Shown here piece by piece: positions 7,547 through 15,324 of a stretch of 52,468 nt of DNA (positions are counted from its first letter, which is position 1; each line of letters opens with the position of its first letter). Made by a program: the position numbers and the translations under genes. The notes beneath the pieces are model-generated. The model was not told the DNA's origin. It saw nothing but the letters and a program-made list of their open reading frames with translations, and did not search any database. Source of the DNA: Shewanella insulae (GTDB lineage Bacteria; Pseudomonadota; Gammaproteobacteria; Enterobacterales; Shewanellaceae); the NCBI RefSeq assembly GCF_009831655.1, contig NZ_WRPA01000026.1, positions 1-52,468 on the forward strand, in the 5' to 3' direction.

Positions 7547-8140
7547 TTAACTCTGAAGTAGCTGCTGCTGAATAAACTGCCACTGCTCGGCGAAGTGTTC
7601 GGTTGGTTTGTTTTTGAAGTCGCTACGCACGAATTGAGCGATGCGGCCTTCGGCCACGGCCAGTAGCAGGTTAGCCAGAATAGCCTCGTCTAGATTGAAG
7701 CCTTTGCCTTCTCTTAGGGTCTTCTCTCTGAGGATCTGTTTCAGGTGGGTCTCTATTTTGGAGAAGATCTGGCCGGTACGGCTACGTAGCCGCTCATTTT
7801 CCCCAAGCAGGGCATCGCCGTTGAGCACACGGGAGATCCCTGGGTTGCGTTCGGCGAACACCAACAAGAGTTGCAGCAGCAATTGGCAGCGTCTCATGGT
7901 GTCTTTTTCTTCATCCATGATGAGATTGATGCGCGACAGCAGTGACTCTTCGATAAAGTCGATCAGCCCCTCGAACATTCTCGCCTTGCTGGGAAAGTGG
8001 CGATAAAGCGCCGCCTCAGACACGCCTACCTCGGCGGCAAGTTTGGCCGTGGTAATTCGTTGTCCAGGACTGGTTTCCAGCATGGTGGCCAGACATTGAA
8101 GAATATGTTCGCGTCGGTTGATTTTAGGGCTTGCAGCCAT
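7547..8140 (-). CDS. slmA: Nucleoid occlusion factor SlmA (TetR family)
   Basis: DNA-bound inhibitor of FtsZ assembly that stops septation over the chromosome. The 197 residues have a TetR-type helix-turn-helix at about 25-55 (R-I-T-T-A-K-L-A-A-E-V-G-V-S-E-A-A-L-Y-R-H-F) and the SlmA-specific all-helical C-terminal domain. The neighbourhood supports the name: slmA is found by dut and pyrE in E. coli, and the order here is pyrE, folE, peptidase, slmA, dut, coaBC. An AAGGAT ribosome site precedes the ATG. Its partner FtsZ is encoded at 45680 in this window. Confidence 0.95.
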   Translation of the reverse strand: MAASPKINRREHILQCLATMLETSPGQRITTAKLAAEVGVSEAALYRHFPSKARMFEGLIDFIEESLLSRINLIMDEEKDTMRRCQLLLQLLLVFAERNPGISRVLNGDALLGENERLRSRTGQIFSKIETHLKQILREKTLREGKGFNLDEAILANLLLAVAEGRIAQFVRSDFKNKPTEHFAEQWQFIQQQLLQS

Positions 8141-8255
8141 CTAAGTATCCTTTACTTAATTACTACAGGAGCCGATGGGCAATCGCTGCCCATGACTCTC
8201 TAATTATTCTATGCGGCGTGTCGAGGTTATGAGTGCCGTGTTATTGAGAACCTGG

Positions 8256-8714
8256 CTATCGAGTACCCGAGTGGCCGAAACCGCCTTCGCCTCGATCTGA
8301 GGTGTCGAACTCGTCGACCAGTTTAAATTCGGCTTGTACCACAGGCACAAACACCAGTTGCGCCAGGCGATCCCCTATCTCCAAGGTGAAGGGTTCACTG
8401 CTGCGATTCCAGCAAGAGACCATCAGAGGGCCCTGATAGTCAGAATCGATGAGGCCAACCAGGTTGCCGAGCACTATGCCATGTTTGTGGCCCAGGCCTG
8501 AGCGCGGCAGGATGACGGCCGCTAGGCTTGGGTCGGCGACGTGCACGGCGATCCCGGTTGGGATTAGCTGGGTTTCGCCCGGCTGAATCACCATGGTGGT
8601 TTCTATCATGGCACGCAGATCCATGCCGGCACTGCCCGGCGTCGCATAGGCGGGGAGGGGAAACTGTGAGCCAATGCGAGAATCGAGGATCTTGAGTTCT
8701 ATGGGCGTCTTCAT
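8256..8714 (-). CDS. dut: Deoxyuridine 5'-triphosphate nucleotidohydrolase (dUTPase)
   Basis: Hydrolyses dUTP to dUMP, keeping uracil out of DNA and feeding thymidylate synthesis. The 152 residues show all five motifs of the trimeric dUTPase family: G-S-A-G-M-D-L-R-A, P-R-S-G-L-G-H-K-H-G, G-L-I-D-S-D-Y-Q-G, D-R-L-A-Q-L-V-F and the C-terminal R-G-E-G-G-F-G-H-S-G arm that closes over the substrate. Its ATG overlaps the coaBC stop in an ATGA, so the two genes are translationally coupled, as commonly seen in gammaproteobacteria. Confidence 0.98.
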   Translation of the reverse strand: MKTPIELKILDSRIGSQFPLPAYATPGSAGMDLRAMIETTMVIQPGETQLIPTGIAVHVADPSLAAVILPRSGLGHKHGIVLGNLVGLIDSDYQGPLMVSCWNRSSEPFTLEIGDRLAQLVFVPVVQAEFKLVDEFDTSDRGEGGFGHSGTR

Positions 8715-9907
8715 GCTGTCTTCATCTGCTGTGCGATTAGGGTGAGTAGTTGCTTCGCCAAGGTATATTTATCTGTGGCGGGGAGGGCTTGCTCGCCTCC
8801 TTGCCAGAAGACCTTTAAGGCATTGCTATCGCTGTTGAAGCCGATGGCTGGGTTGGATACGTCATTGGCGGCGATCATATCCAGTTTCTTGCGGGTCAAC
8901 TTGTCTTTGGCGTAATGGTCTACATCCTGAGTCTCGGCGGCAAATCCTACCGTAAAGGGACGAGCCTCATGGGCCGCGACCGTGGCTAAGATATCAGGAT
9001 TGCGTACAAGCGCAAGTGACATCTCTGTGGCGGATTTCTTAATCTTCTCGTCGGCAACGTCTGCGGTGCGATAATCGCTAACCGCCGCGCAGCCGATGAA
9101 GATATCGCTGTGGTGCACCTGCTGCATTACGGCATCGAGCATCTCTTGGGTCGAGGCGACATTGAGACGATTGACATTCATCGGCGTCTCTAGATTAACC
9201 GGGCCTGAGACCAGCGTCACCTTGGCGCCCATCTCGGCTGCCGCGCGTGCCAGCGCAAAGCCCATCTTGCCCGAGCTGTGGTTAGAGATATAACGCACGG
9301 GGTCGATCGCCTCACGGGTAGGACCCGCCGTCAGCAGTATAGATACACCTTGAAGCAGCTTTGGTGCAAAGAAGTGTTCGACACGCTCGGCGATCACCAG
9401 AGGTTCTTCCATGCGGCCCGGGCCAACTTCGCCGCAGGCCTGGCTGCCGGATGCGGGGCCCCAGATGGTTAGGCCGCGTTTTCTCAGGTTATCCAGATTA
9501 TCCTGAGTGGCGACGTTGCGATACATCTGCTGATTCATCGCCGGGCAGAGCACTACGGGCGCCTCTGTGGCCAGGCAGGTGGTGGTGATCAACTCATCGG
9601 CCATGCCGGCATTGATGCGGGCGATCAGATTGGCGGTCGCCGGGGCGATCAACACCAGGTCGGCCCAGCGGGCGAGTTCGATATGACCCATGGCGGCTTC
9701 GGCCGCTGGGTCTAACAGGTCAGATGCTATGGGATGGCCGGATAGCGCCTGCAGTGTCAGCGGCGTGATAAATTCCTGCGCACTTTGGCTCATGACGACA
9801 CGCACATCGGCGCCGCGCTCTTTCAGGCGGCGTACCAGATCGGCAGACTTATAGGCGGCAATGCCACCGCCAATTCCCAGCAATATCTTTTTATTGGTTA
9901 GACTCAT
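8711..9907 (-). CDS. coaBC: Bifunctional phosphopantothenoylcysteine decarboxylase / phosphopantothenate-cysteine ligase
   Basis: Two steps of coenzyme A synthesis in one protein of 398 residues. The N-terminal CoaC flavoprotein half (about 1-190) has G-G-I-A-A-Y-K, the catalytic His in G-H-I-E-L-A-R-W-A-D, P-A-M-N-Q-Q-M-Y and G-S-Q-A-C-G-E-x-G-P-G-R-M. The CoaB half (about 190-398) has T-A-G-P-T-R-E-x-I-D-P-V-R-Y-I-S-N-H-S-S-G-K-M-G and the K-I-K-K loop. The ATG at 9905-9907 matches the family N-terminus (M-S-L-x-x-K-K-I); a GTG three codons earlier is less likely. First gene of an operon with dut, divergent from radC. Confidence 0.97.
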   Translation of the reverse strand: MSLTNKKILLGIGGGIAAYKSADLVRRLKERGADVRVVMSQSAQEFITPLTLQALSGHPIASDLLDPAAEAAMGHIELARWADLVLIAPATANLIARINAGMADELITTTCLATEAPVVLCPAMNQQMYRNVATQDNLDNLRKRGLTIWGPASGSQACGEVGPGRMEEPLVIAERVEHFFAPKLLQGVSILLTAGPTREAIDPVRYISNHSSGKMGFALARAAAEMGAKVTLVSGPVNLETPMNVNRLNVASTQEMLDAVMQQVHHSDIFIGCAAVSDYRTADVADEKIKKSATEMSLALVRNPDILATVAAHEARPFTVGFAAETQDVDHYAKDKLTRKKLDMIAANDVSNPAIGFNSDSNALKVFWQGGEQALPATDKYTLAKQLLTLIAQQMKTA

Positions 9908-10042
9908 TTTGATCACTAATCGCGTTTAATTTTGCCCGCTAACCATACCACAATCCTGCTGAGGTTGAGGATACAAGTTTTTAAAAACTAGACCATACTC
10001 TAAAGCCTAGGTGTGCAGATGGCGCCGAGACAAGGAGTGTTT

Positions 10043-10720
10043 ATGGCAATCAAAGATTGGCCTCAGGGAGAGGGACCCAGAGAAAAACTGCTGCGCAGCG
10101 GCGTCGCCCAGCTCTCCGATGCTGAACTGCTAGCCGTGCTACTCAGAAACGGCCTCAAGGGACAGAGCGCAGTGTCCCTTGCCAGAGTCATGCTGAGTCA
10201 TTTTGGCGGCTTGAGACCGCTCTTTAGCGCCTCATTGAGTGAGTTGTGCGATATCCAGGGGATTGGCCCGGTAAAGTATGCCCAGTTGCAGGCGGCCATA
10301 GAGTTAAGTAAGCGGATCGCGCAAGAAAATCTACAAAGAGGAAAGATTTTGACAGATCCTGATTTAACTCGGGACTATTTAATGAGACAATTAGCGGATC
10401 GTGCCTACGAAGTGTTTGCCCTCCTTTTGCTCGATAGTCAGCATAGGGTCATTCAGTTCGTCGAATTATTCCGTGGCACCATAGATTCGGCCTCGGTTTA
10501 CCCTCGAGAAGTGGTAAGCCTAGTGCTTGAGAAAAAAGCCGCAGCTGTCATTGTGTGCCATAACCATCCTTCCGGGGTGGCTGAGCCCAGTCATGCTGAT
10601 AGGCGAATTACTGAGCGATTGAAATACGCGTTGGCGACTATAGATGTTTCGCTGCTAGACCATATGGTTGTAGGCGATCGTGAGATAGTTTCGTTTGCAG
10701 AGAGGGGATGGATAGATTGA
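10043..10720 (+). CDS. radC: RadC family JAMM/MPN+ protein
   Basis: The 225 residues combine an N-terminal helix-hairpin-helix-like region (about 1-100, with D-I-Q-G-I-G-P-V-K-Y) and a C-terminal JAB1/MPN+ metalloprotease-like domain with ligands His173, His175 and Asp186 in H-N-H-P-S-G-x8-D. It was once tied to DNA repair, but that phenotype was later assigned to another gene, so the function remains unclear. The start at 10043 follows AAGGAG; an in-frame GTG ten codons upstream is less likely. The neighbourhood (coaBC divergent upstream, rpmB-rpmG downstream) is the standard gammaproteobacterial one. Confidence 0.93.
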   Translation: MAIKDWPQGEGPREKLLRSGVAQLSDAELLAVLLRNGLKGQSAVSLARVMLSHFGGLRPLFSASLSELCDIQGIGPVKYAQLQAAIELSKRIAQENLQRGKILTDPDLTRDYLMRQLADRAYEVFALLLLDSQHRVIQFVELFRGTIDSASVYPREVVSLVLEKKAAAVIVCHNHPSGVAEPSHADRRITERLKYALATIDVSLLDHMVVGDREIVSFAERGWID

Positions 10721-10727
10721 ATATCCC

Positions 10728-10756
10728 TTGATCTTTGATTTTAGATCCTGTATAAA
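10728..10756 (+). promoter_or_regulatory. Sigma70 promoter of rpmB-rpmG
   Basis: TTGATC at 10728-10733, a 17-base spacer and TATAAA at 10751-10756, followed by a GCGC-type start region, about 90 bases before rpmB. This is a strong consensus fit, as expected for a ribosomal protein operon. Confidence 0.8.
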
Positions 10757-10843
10757 ATGCGCCCTCTTTGTGTGCCTCGGGCGACGGCCATATTCGAGGT
10801 ACATTAATGCTCGAGCGTTAAATTGTTTTTGGAGAAGATTGAC

Positions 10844-11080
10844 ATGTCAAGAGTATGCCAAGTTACTGGCAAGAAGCCGATGGTTGGTAACAACCGTTCG
10901 CACGCTAAGAACGCGACTCGTCGTCGTTTTTTACCTAACCTACAGAACCACCGTTTCTGGTTAGAAGACGAAAAGCGTTTCGTACAGCTACGTGTATCTA
11001 CTAAAGGTATGCGTATTATCGATAAGAAAGGTATCGAAGTTGTTGTTGCTGAACTTCGTGCCCGCGGCGAGAAGGTGTAA
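10844..11080 (+). CDS. rpmB: 50S ribosomal protein L28 (bL28)
   Basis: Large-subunit ribosomal protein of 78 residues, the usual bL28 length. It begins M-S-R-V-C-Q-V-T-G-K-K-P and has the conserved N-R-S-H-A-x-N-A-T-R-R-R-F-x-P-N-L block, with a basic composition. The ATG at 10844 follows GGAGA; longer starts do not fit the family. First gene of the rpmB-rpmG pair. Confidence 0.99.
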   Translation: MSRVCQVTGKKPMVGNNRSHAKNATRRRFLPNLQNHRFWLEDEKRFVQLRVSTKGMRIIDKKGIEVVVAELRARGEKV

Positions 11081-11086
11081 TAGACC

Positions 11087-11260
11087 ATGGCTAAAGCTAA
11101 AGGTAACCGTGAGAAGATCAAGCTAGTTTCTAGCGCTAAAACAGGTCACTTCTACACGACTGAGAAAAACAAGCGTAACATGCCTGAAAAGATGGAGATC
11201 AAGAAGTTTGATCCCGTTATCCGTCAGCACGTTATCTACAAAGAATCAAAAATCAAGTAA
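11087..11260 (+). CDS. rpmG: 50S ribosomal protein L33 (bL33)
   Basis: A 57-residue basic protein beginning M-A-K-A-K-G-N-R-E-K-I-K-L-V-S-S and ending in K-E-S-K-I-K, with T-x-K-N-K-R-N-M-P-E-K-M-E-I-K-K-F-D-P in between: the classic bL33 pattern. It lacks the zinc-binding cysteine pairs of the C+ form, so it is the zinc-independent type. It starts six bases after rpmB with no strong ribosome site, which suggests translational coupling. Confidence 0.98.
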   Translation: MAKAKGNREKIKLVSSAKTGHFYTTEKNKRNMPEKMEIKKFDPVIRQHVIYKESKIK

Positions 11261-11281
11261 TTCTTGATTGACGATTTTTTG

Positions 11282-11312
11282 AAAAAGCCCCTCATTGCAG
11301 GGGCTTTTTTTT
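11282..11312 (+). terminator. Terminator of the rpmB-rpmG operon
   Basis: AAAAAGCCCCT (11282-11292) and AGGGGCTTTTT (11299-11309) around a six-base loop, followed by further T residues, 22 bases after the rpmG stop. Confidence 0.92.
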
Positions 11313-11474
11313 ATCCTAAATATCACCAATATGCCTATCAGGTTTCTTCTTGAGCCTATGCCGGTGATGCGCTCGGCTTAGGGTTCAATCCTAATCTCTA
11401 CCTCTACCTTAGCTACTGATCTTAACCTGCTATGCTTATTCCGATCGTCTTGGCGTGAGAAGAATATCGCATTC

Positions 11475-11513
11475 AATGATAATAAATGCTTTTAATGTGA
11501 ATTTAAATGCAAT
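11475..11513 (+). promoter_or_regulatory. Tandem ARG boxes (ArgR operator) upstream of argA
   Basis: The core TGAATTTAAATGCA at 11498-11511 differs from the ARG-box core (TGAAT-W4-ATTCA) at one base. A weaker copy, TGATAATAAATGCT, lies at 11477-11490. The gap between cores is seven bases, equal to the three-base gap between 18-base ARG boxes that lets one ArgR hexamer bind both. Repression of argA by arginine is inferred. Confidence 0.7.
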
Positions 11514-11576
11514 AAAATCGGCTTGTTATTCGTCATTTGATGATATTTTCACATATTTATTGTTGAGGTTACGCGC

Positions 11577-12896
11577 GTGCGCACTACTGAGCTAGTCGAG
11601 GGTTTTCGTCATTCTGCTTCCTATGTGAATGCACACAGGGGCAAGACATTTGTGGTCATGTTGGGTGGTGAGGCGCTGGCGCAGCGTCAGTTTCGATCCA
11701 TCATCAACGATATCGCCCTGCTTCACAGCCTGGGGATCAAGATAGTCCTGGTGCATGGTGCCAGACCGCAAATCGATGAGGCCTTGGCCGCGCATGATCT
11801 TACACCCGAGTATTACAACGGGGTGCGTATCAGCGATGAAGAGTCTTTCAAGGTGATCAAGCAGGTCGTGGGCGGTCTGCAACTGGATATTACCGCGCGT
11901 CTGTCGATGAGTCTGAGCAATACTCCTATGCAAGGGGCGCAGATTAACGTGGTGAGCGGTAACTTCGTGATAGCCCAACCCTTAGGTGTGGATAACGGCG
12001 TCGACTACTGCCTGAGCGGCAAGGTGAGACGCATAGATGTGGCAGGCCTCAGGCGCCAGCTGGACAATCATGGCATAGTGCTCCTGGGGCCGGTGGCGGC
12101 CTCGGTGACCGGGGAGTGTTTTAACCTGACCGCCGAAGAGGTCGCGACCCAGATTGCTGTGAAGCTCAAGGCCGACAAGATGATAGGTTTCAGTGCCAAG
12201 GAGGGGATAATCGACAGCACCGGCGAGGTGATCGCCGAGCTGATGCCGACCGATGCCCAGCGAATCTTGTCTGAACTAACCGATGAAGACAACTGGTGTG
12301 TGGGCACGCGAGCCTTCTTACAGGCTAGCATAGACGCCTGCCGGAACGGCGTGGCGCGCTGTCACTTCGTCAGTTATCTCGACGATGGCGCCCTGCTGCA
12401 GGAGTTGTTCTCTCGCGACGGTATCGGCACTCAGATAGTGACTGAGAGCGCCGAGCGCCTGCGCAGAGCCACCATTGCCGATATCGGTGGCGTCTTGGAT
12501 CTCATTCGCCCTATGGAGCAATCGGGGATCTTGGTGCGCCGCTCGCGCGAACAACTCGAAATGGAGATAGAGCAGTTTATGCTGATCGAGCGTGATGGCT
12601 TGGTGATAGGTTGCGCGGCCCTCTATCCCTTCGAGGAAGACAACGCCGGAGAGTTTGCCTGTCTGGTGGTGCATCCCGATTATCGTGATGCCGACCGTGG
12701 CAGCATCTTGCTGAATAACATCATAGGCCAGGCTAAGGTGCGTGGTTATGCCCGCCTGTTTGCCCTGACGACCCGCAGCATTCATTGGTTCCTCGAACAT
12801 GGCTTCCAGATTGTCGAGGTCGATGCCCTGCCCGATAAGAAGAAGCAGCTGTACAACTATCAGCGTAAGTCGAAGATCCTCGCCTTAGATCTTTAA
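11577..12896 (+). CDS. argA: Amino-acid N-acetyltransferase (N-acetylglutamate synthase)
   Basis: First step of arginine synthesis: acetyl-CoA plus glutamate to N-acetylglutamate. The 439 residues carry an N-terminal amino-acid-kinase-like domain (about 1-285), which in the family binds arginine for feedback inhibition, and a C-terminal GNAT acetyltransferase domain (about 290-439). The whole matches E. coli ArgA, from T-E-L-V-E-G-F-R-H-S to K-K-Q-L-Y-N-Y-Q-R. The GTG at 11577, with GAGG upstream, gives the family start. It is a single gene with tandem ARG boxes in front and its own terminator. Confidence 0.97.
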   Translation: MRTTELVEGFRHSASYVNAHRGKTFVVMLGGEALAQRQFRSIINDIALLHSLGIKIVLVHGARPQIDEALAAHDLTPEYYNGVRISDEESFKVIKQVVGGLQLDITARLSMSLSNTPMQGAQINVVSGNFVIAQPLGVDNGVDYCLSGKVRRIDVAGLRRQLDNHGIVLLGPVAASVTGECFNLTAEEVATQIAVKLKADKMIGFSAKEGIIDSTGEVIAELMPTDAQRILSELTDEDNWCVGTRAFLQASIDACRNGVARCHFVSYLDDGALLQELFSRDGIGTQIVTESAERLRRATIADIGGVLDLIRPMEQSGILVRRSREQLEMEIEQFMLIERDGLVIGCAALYPFEEDNAGEFACLVVHPDYRDADRGSILLNNIIGQAKVRGYARLFALTTRSIHWFLEHGFQIVEVDALPDKKKQLYNYQRKSKILALDL

Positions 12897-12919
12897 TCGC
12901 TCTGTTAGTGTTCGATGGA

Positions 12920-12946
12920 AAGGCCACCCCCGCGGTGGTCTTTTTT
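12920..12946 (+). terminator. Terminator of argA
   Basis: AGGCCACC (12921-12928) pairs with GGTGGTCT (12934-12941, one G-U pair) around CCCGC, followed by a run of six T. Confidence 0.88.
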
Positions 12947-12978
12947 GTGCGTTAAAGTTAGCTCACCTCGAAGCCTCT

Positions 12979-12993
12979 TGACATAATATGTCA
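12979..12993. repeat. Perfect 15-base dyad upstream of the PH-like gene
   Basis: TGACATA-A-TATGTCA is a perfect 7-1-7 dyad about 90 bases before the PH-like gene, within a TTGACA-bearing stretch. It could be an operator; no known consensus is assigned. Confidence 0.4.
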
Positions 12994-13084
12994 TCAAGGC
13001 CACACTCAAGCTATCGGTTTAAGTTAGGGCCCGGCACAGGGATGATGTGGTGAGATGCCCACATGTTCAAGAGGATATTTAGAG

Positions 13085-13624
13085 ATGGATACTCAAATCT
13101 TTCAACTCACGACCTTAGATTCGGCAACCAGTGCGGTCTTCCTGTCTATGTTGCTGGGTGTCGCCTTGTTGCTAGTGCTGCTTAAGGTGAAACCTTTGCC
13201 TAAGGGGGCGAAATATGCGGCCTCGGGGATGGTGATCGCCGTATTGGGTTTGCTCTCCTGGATGTTCTACAAAGCCCATGACGCCAATGTTCGCCTTACA
13301 TCGAGCACCATGTATGTGGATATTCCCCTCTACCGAGTCGAATTACCTCGGGAGAGACTAGTGGCTTCCCAGGCTAGAATCGTTAACCTGGATGAAGATG
13401 ATGCGCCCAAGTTGAGCTATCGAAGTAACGGCGTGGGACTTCCCGGCTATTCGCTGGGGTGGTACAAGCTAGCCGAGGTCAGCGACAAGACAGATAAAGC
13501 CCTACTGTCTGTCACCGGCGACGGCCAGGTATTGCTGCTGCCGACGACCGAGGGCTACCTGCTGATCTTGAGTCTCGAGAAGCCAGAGGCCCTGTTAGCT
13601 AGCCTGCTTGCGCCGACTCTTTAG
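13085..13624 (+). CDS. Small membrane protein with bacterial PH-like domain
   Basis: A protein of 179 residues from the chosen ATG. Two hydrophobic helices at about residues 15-35 and 45-65 anchor it in the inner membrane. The remaining 110 residues look like a bacterial PH-like (bPH/DUF2679-type) beta domain, with P-L-Y-R-V-E-L-P-R near its start and G-Y-S-L-G-W-Y-K-L in the middle. Family assignment is from pattern memory and is moderate. Function is unknown. An ATG ten codons upstream is also possible; 13085 is preferred as the first residue of a normal N-terminus with AGGA upstream. Its last 30 bases overlap the 3' end of rarD on the other strand. Confidence 0.7.
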   Translation: MDTQIFQLTTLDSATSAVFLSMLLGVALLLVLLKVKPLPKGAKYAASGMVIAVLGLLSWMFYKAHDANVRLTSSTMYVDIPLYRVELPRERLVASQARIVNLDEDDAPKLSYRSNGVGLPGYSLGWYKLAEVSDKTDKALLSVTGDGQVLLLPTTEGYLLILSLEKPEALLASLLAPTL

Positions 13625-14482
13625 GGCCAGGTCCAGTGTAAAGATCACGAGTGCGCTCCAGATGAAGGCGAAGGTGATTCCCTTTTCCAGATCGAAGGGC
13701 TCGTTAAACAGGCTAACGGCCATGATAAACATGATACTGGGACCGATATATTGAAAGAAGCCCAGCATAGTCAGCGGGATACGCATAGCTGCGCCAGCAA
13801 AGCAGAGCAGGGGGATCGAGGTTACTATTCCTGCGGCCATCAGTAGCAGGTTCATCTGCCAGCTGTTTTCCAGGATGCTGGTGCCATCGAGACTCATCGC
13901 CAGATAGAGCAGGGCAACTGGGACTAAGATAGCCGTCTCGACCAGTAATCCCGTCTTGGCGTCGACATTGACCTTCTTACGCAGCAAACCGTAGGCGCCG
14001 AATGAGCAAGCGAGTCCTAGGGACACGACGGGAATCGAGCCGAAGGAGATCAATTGGATCAGCACGCCGGCGCAGGCCAAAGCGACGGCCGCCCACTGCA
14101 GTTTACGCAGACGTTCCTGCAGGAACACCATGCCCAGCAGCACGTTAACCAAAGGATTGATGAAATAACCCAGGCTGGCATCGAGCATATGATCATTGTT
14201 GATCGCCCAGATGAATAAAAGCCAGTTGCCGGCGATCAGTACCGAGGTGATCGTTAACACGCCCAGCTGTTTTGGTTGCCGCAACAGGGCGCGAAGCTTG
14301 GCGAAACCACCGATAAATTGCATCAAGATCAGCATGAAGACGAAGGACCAGATCACTCGGTGTAGCAGGATCTCAGTCGCCGACACATGGTCTAGCAGCT
14401 TAAAATAGAGGGGAGCGAAGCCCCAGAGGCAGTAGGCGCAGATGGCGAGCGCTACCCCTTTACGATACTCAATATCGGCCAT
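13595..14482 (-). CDS. rarD: EamA-family transporter RarD
   Basis: Inner-membrane drug/metabolite-type transporter of 295 residues with about ten hydrophobic helices and the internal duplication of the EamA family. The start (Y-R-K-G-V-A-L-A-I-C-A-Y-x-L-W-G-F-A-P-L-Y-F-K-L) is typical of RarD, linked to chloramphenicol sensitivity in some bacteria; the real substrate is uncertain. It is followed in the same direction as yigI and next to recQ, the gene order of E. coli (rarD-yigI-pldA-recQ) without pldA. It converges on the PH-like gene with a 30-base coding overlap, leaving no room for a terminator between them. Confidence 0.92.
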   Translation of the reverse strand: MADIEYRKGVALAICAYCLWGFAPLYFKLLDHVSATEILLHRVIWSFVFMLILMQFIGGFAKLRALLRQPKQLGVLTITSVLIAGNWLLFIWAINNDHMLDASLGYFINPLVNVLLGMVFLQERLRKLQWAAVALACAGVLIQLISFGSIPVVSLGLACSFGAYGLLRKKVNVDAKTGLLVETAILVPVALLYLAMSLDGTSILENSWQMNLLLMAAGIVTSIPLLCFAGAAMRIPLTMLGFFQYIGPSIMFIMAVSLFNEPFDLEKGITFAFIWSALVIFTLDLALKSRRKQAS

Positions 14483-14633
14483 AGCTTAGGATTTAGGAAA
14501 GAGCGGGAGAGGCATTGTAGGCGCCTAAGCTGTGCGACTCAAGCGACTATGGGTAATCTTTTGATATGCCGACTTGGAGCCGCCACTTGCCAGCGCGTCT
14601 CGTTAACTTGACGGGGTTTACTAGGGGAGCTGG

Positions 14634-15098
14634 CTAGCCCACCATATAGGTGCCAGTGCCGAAGGCGATATGCGAGCCCTGCTCGTTGTGCAGCTCCATG
14701 CGGCACACGGAGACCCGGTTACCCGCTCTTATCACTGTGCCCGTGCCGGTAAAGATCTCACCGCGCCCCGGCCTGAGATAATCGATACGAAGATCTATGG
14801 TCCCCAGTGTCTGTAGGCGTTTTTGCAGATCTTCGAGGCACCAGTCTTCGCGACTGGCCACCAGACCCGAGAAGGCCGTCAGGCCGCCCACCACATCCAG
14901 CACGGTAGCGGTCACGCCGCCATGGAGTATCTGTTGGTGTATGTTGCCGATAAGATCAGTTTTCATCTTCACCTCGACCTCGACGCCTTGCAGGTCATAA
15001 CGCTTGATGTCCATGCCTAACAGATTATGGAAGGGCACCTTGGTATCGAAGATGTCGGCCACGCTGGCCAGGGTCTGTGCTTGTATGGGCGTCGTCAT
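14634..15098 (-). CDS. yigI: Hotdog-fold acyl-CoA thioesterase, YigI type
   Basis: A 154-residue PaaI/4HBT-type thioesterase with a single hotdog domain. The motif I-L-H-G-G-V-T-A-T-V-L-D-V-V-G-G (about 58-73) holds the helix-start catalytic region, and D-L-R-I-D-Y-L-R-P-G-R-G is the matching C-terminal strand. It should hydrolyse an acyl-CoA, substrate unknown. Naming as yigI follows the position between rarD and recQ and the resemblance of the family. AAGGAG lies upstream of the ATG. Confidence 0.85.
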   Translation of the reverse strand: MTTPIQAQTLASVADIFDTKVPFHNLLGMDIKRYDLQGVEVEVKMKTDLIGNIHQQILHGGVTATVLDVVGGLTAFSGLVASREDWCLEDLQKRLQTLGTIDLRIDYLRPGRGEIFTGTGTVIRAGNRVSVCRMELHNEQGSHIAFGTGTYMVG

Positions 15099-15324
15099 AG
15101 GGGCACTCCTTGTCTTGTCCTACGCTGCTTGCTGGGCGCAAGAGACTTAAATATGAACACTAGTTAGAGCATTTAATCTATCGCTAATGCACAGGACGAG
15201 GCAAGCCTGCGAATAAAATTTCATCAATCGATGGGGGCCGAGGGGTAATTAATCCCCGGATAGATGAGACAAGTCGAGCCAGCTTGATTAGAATAAGCGG
15301 CCAAATTAATGATTACTGAGTACC

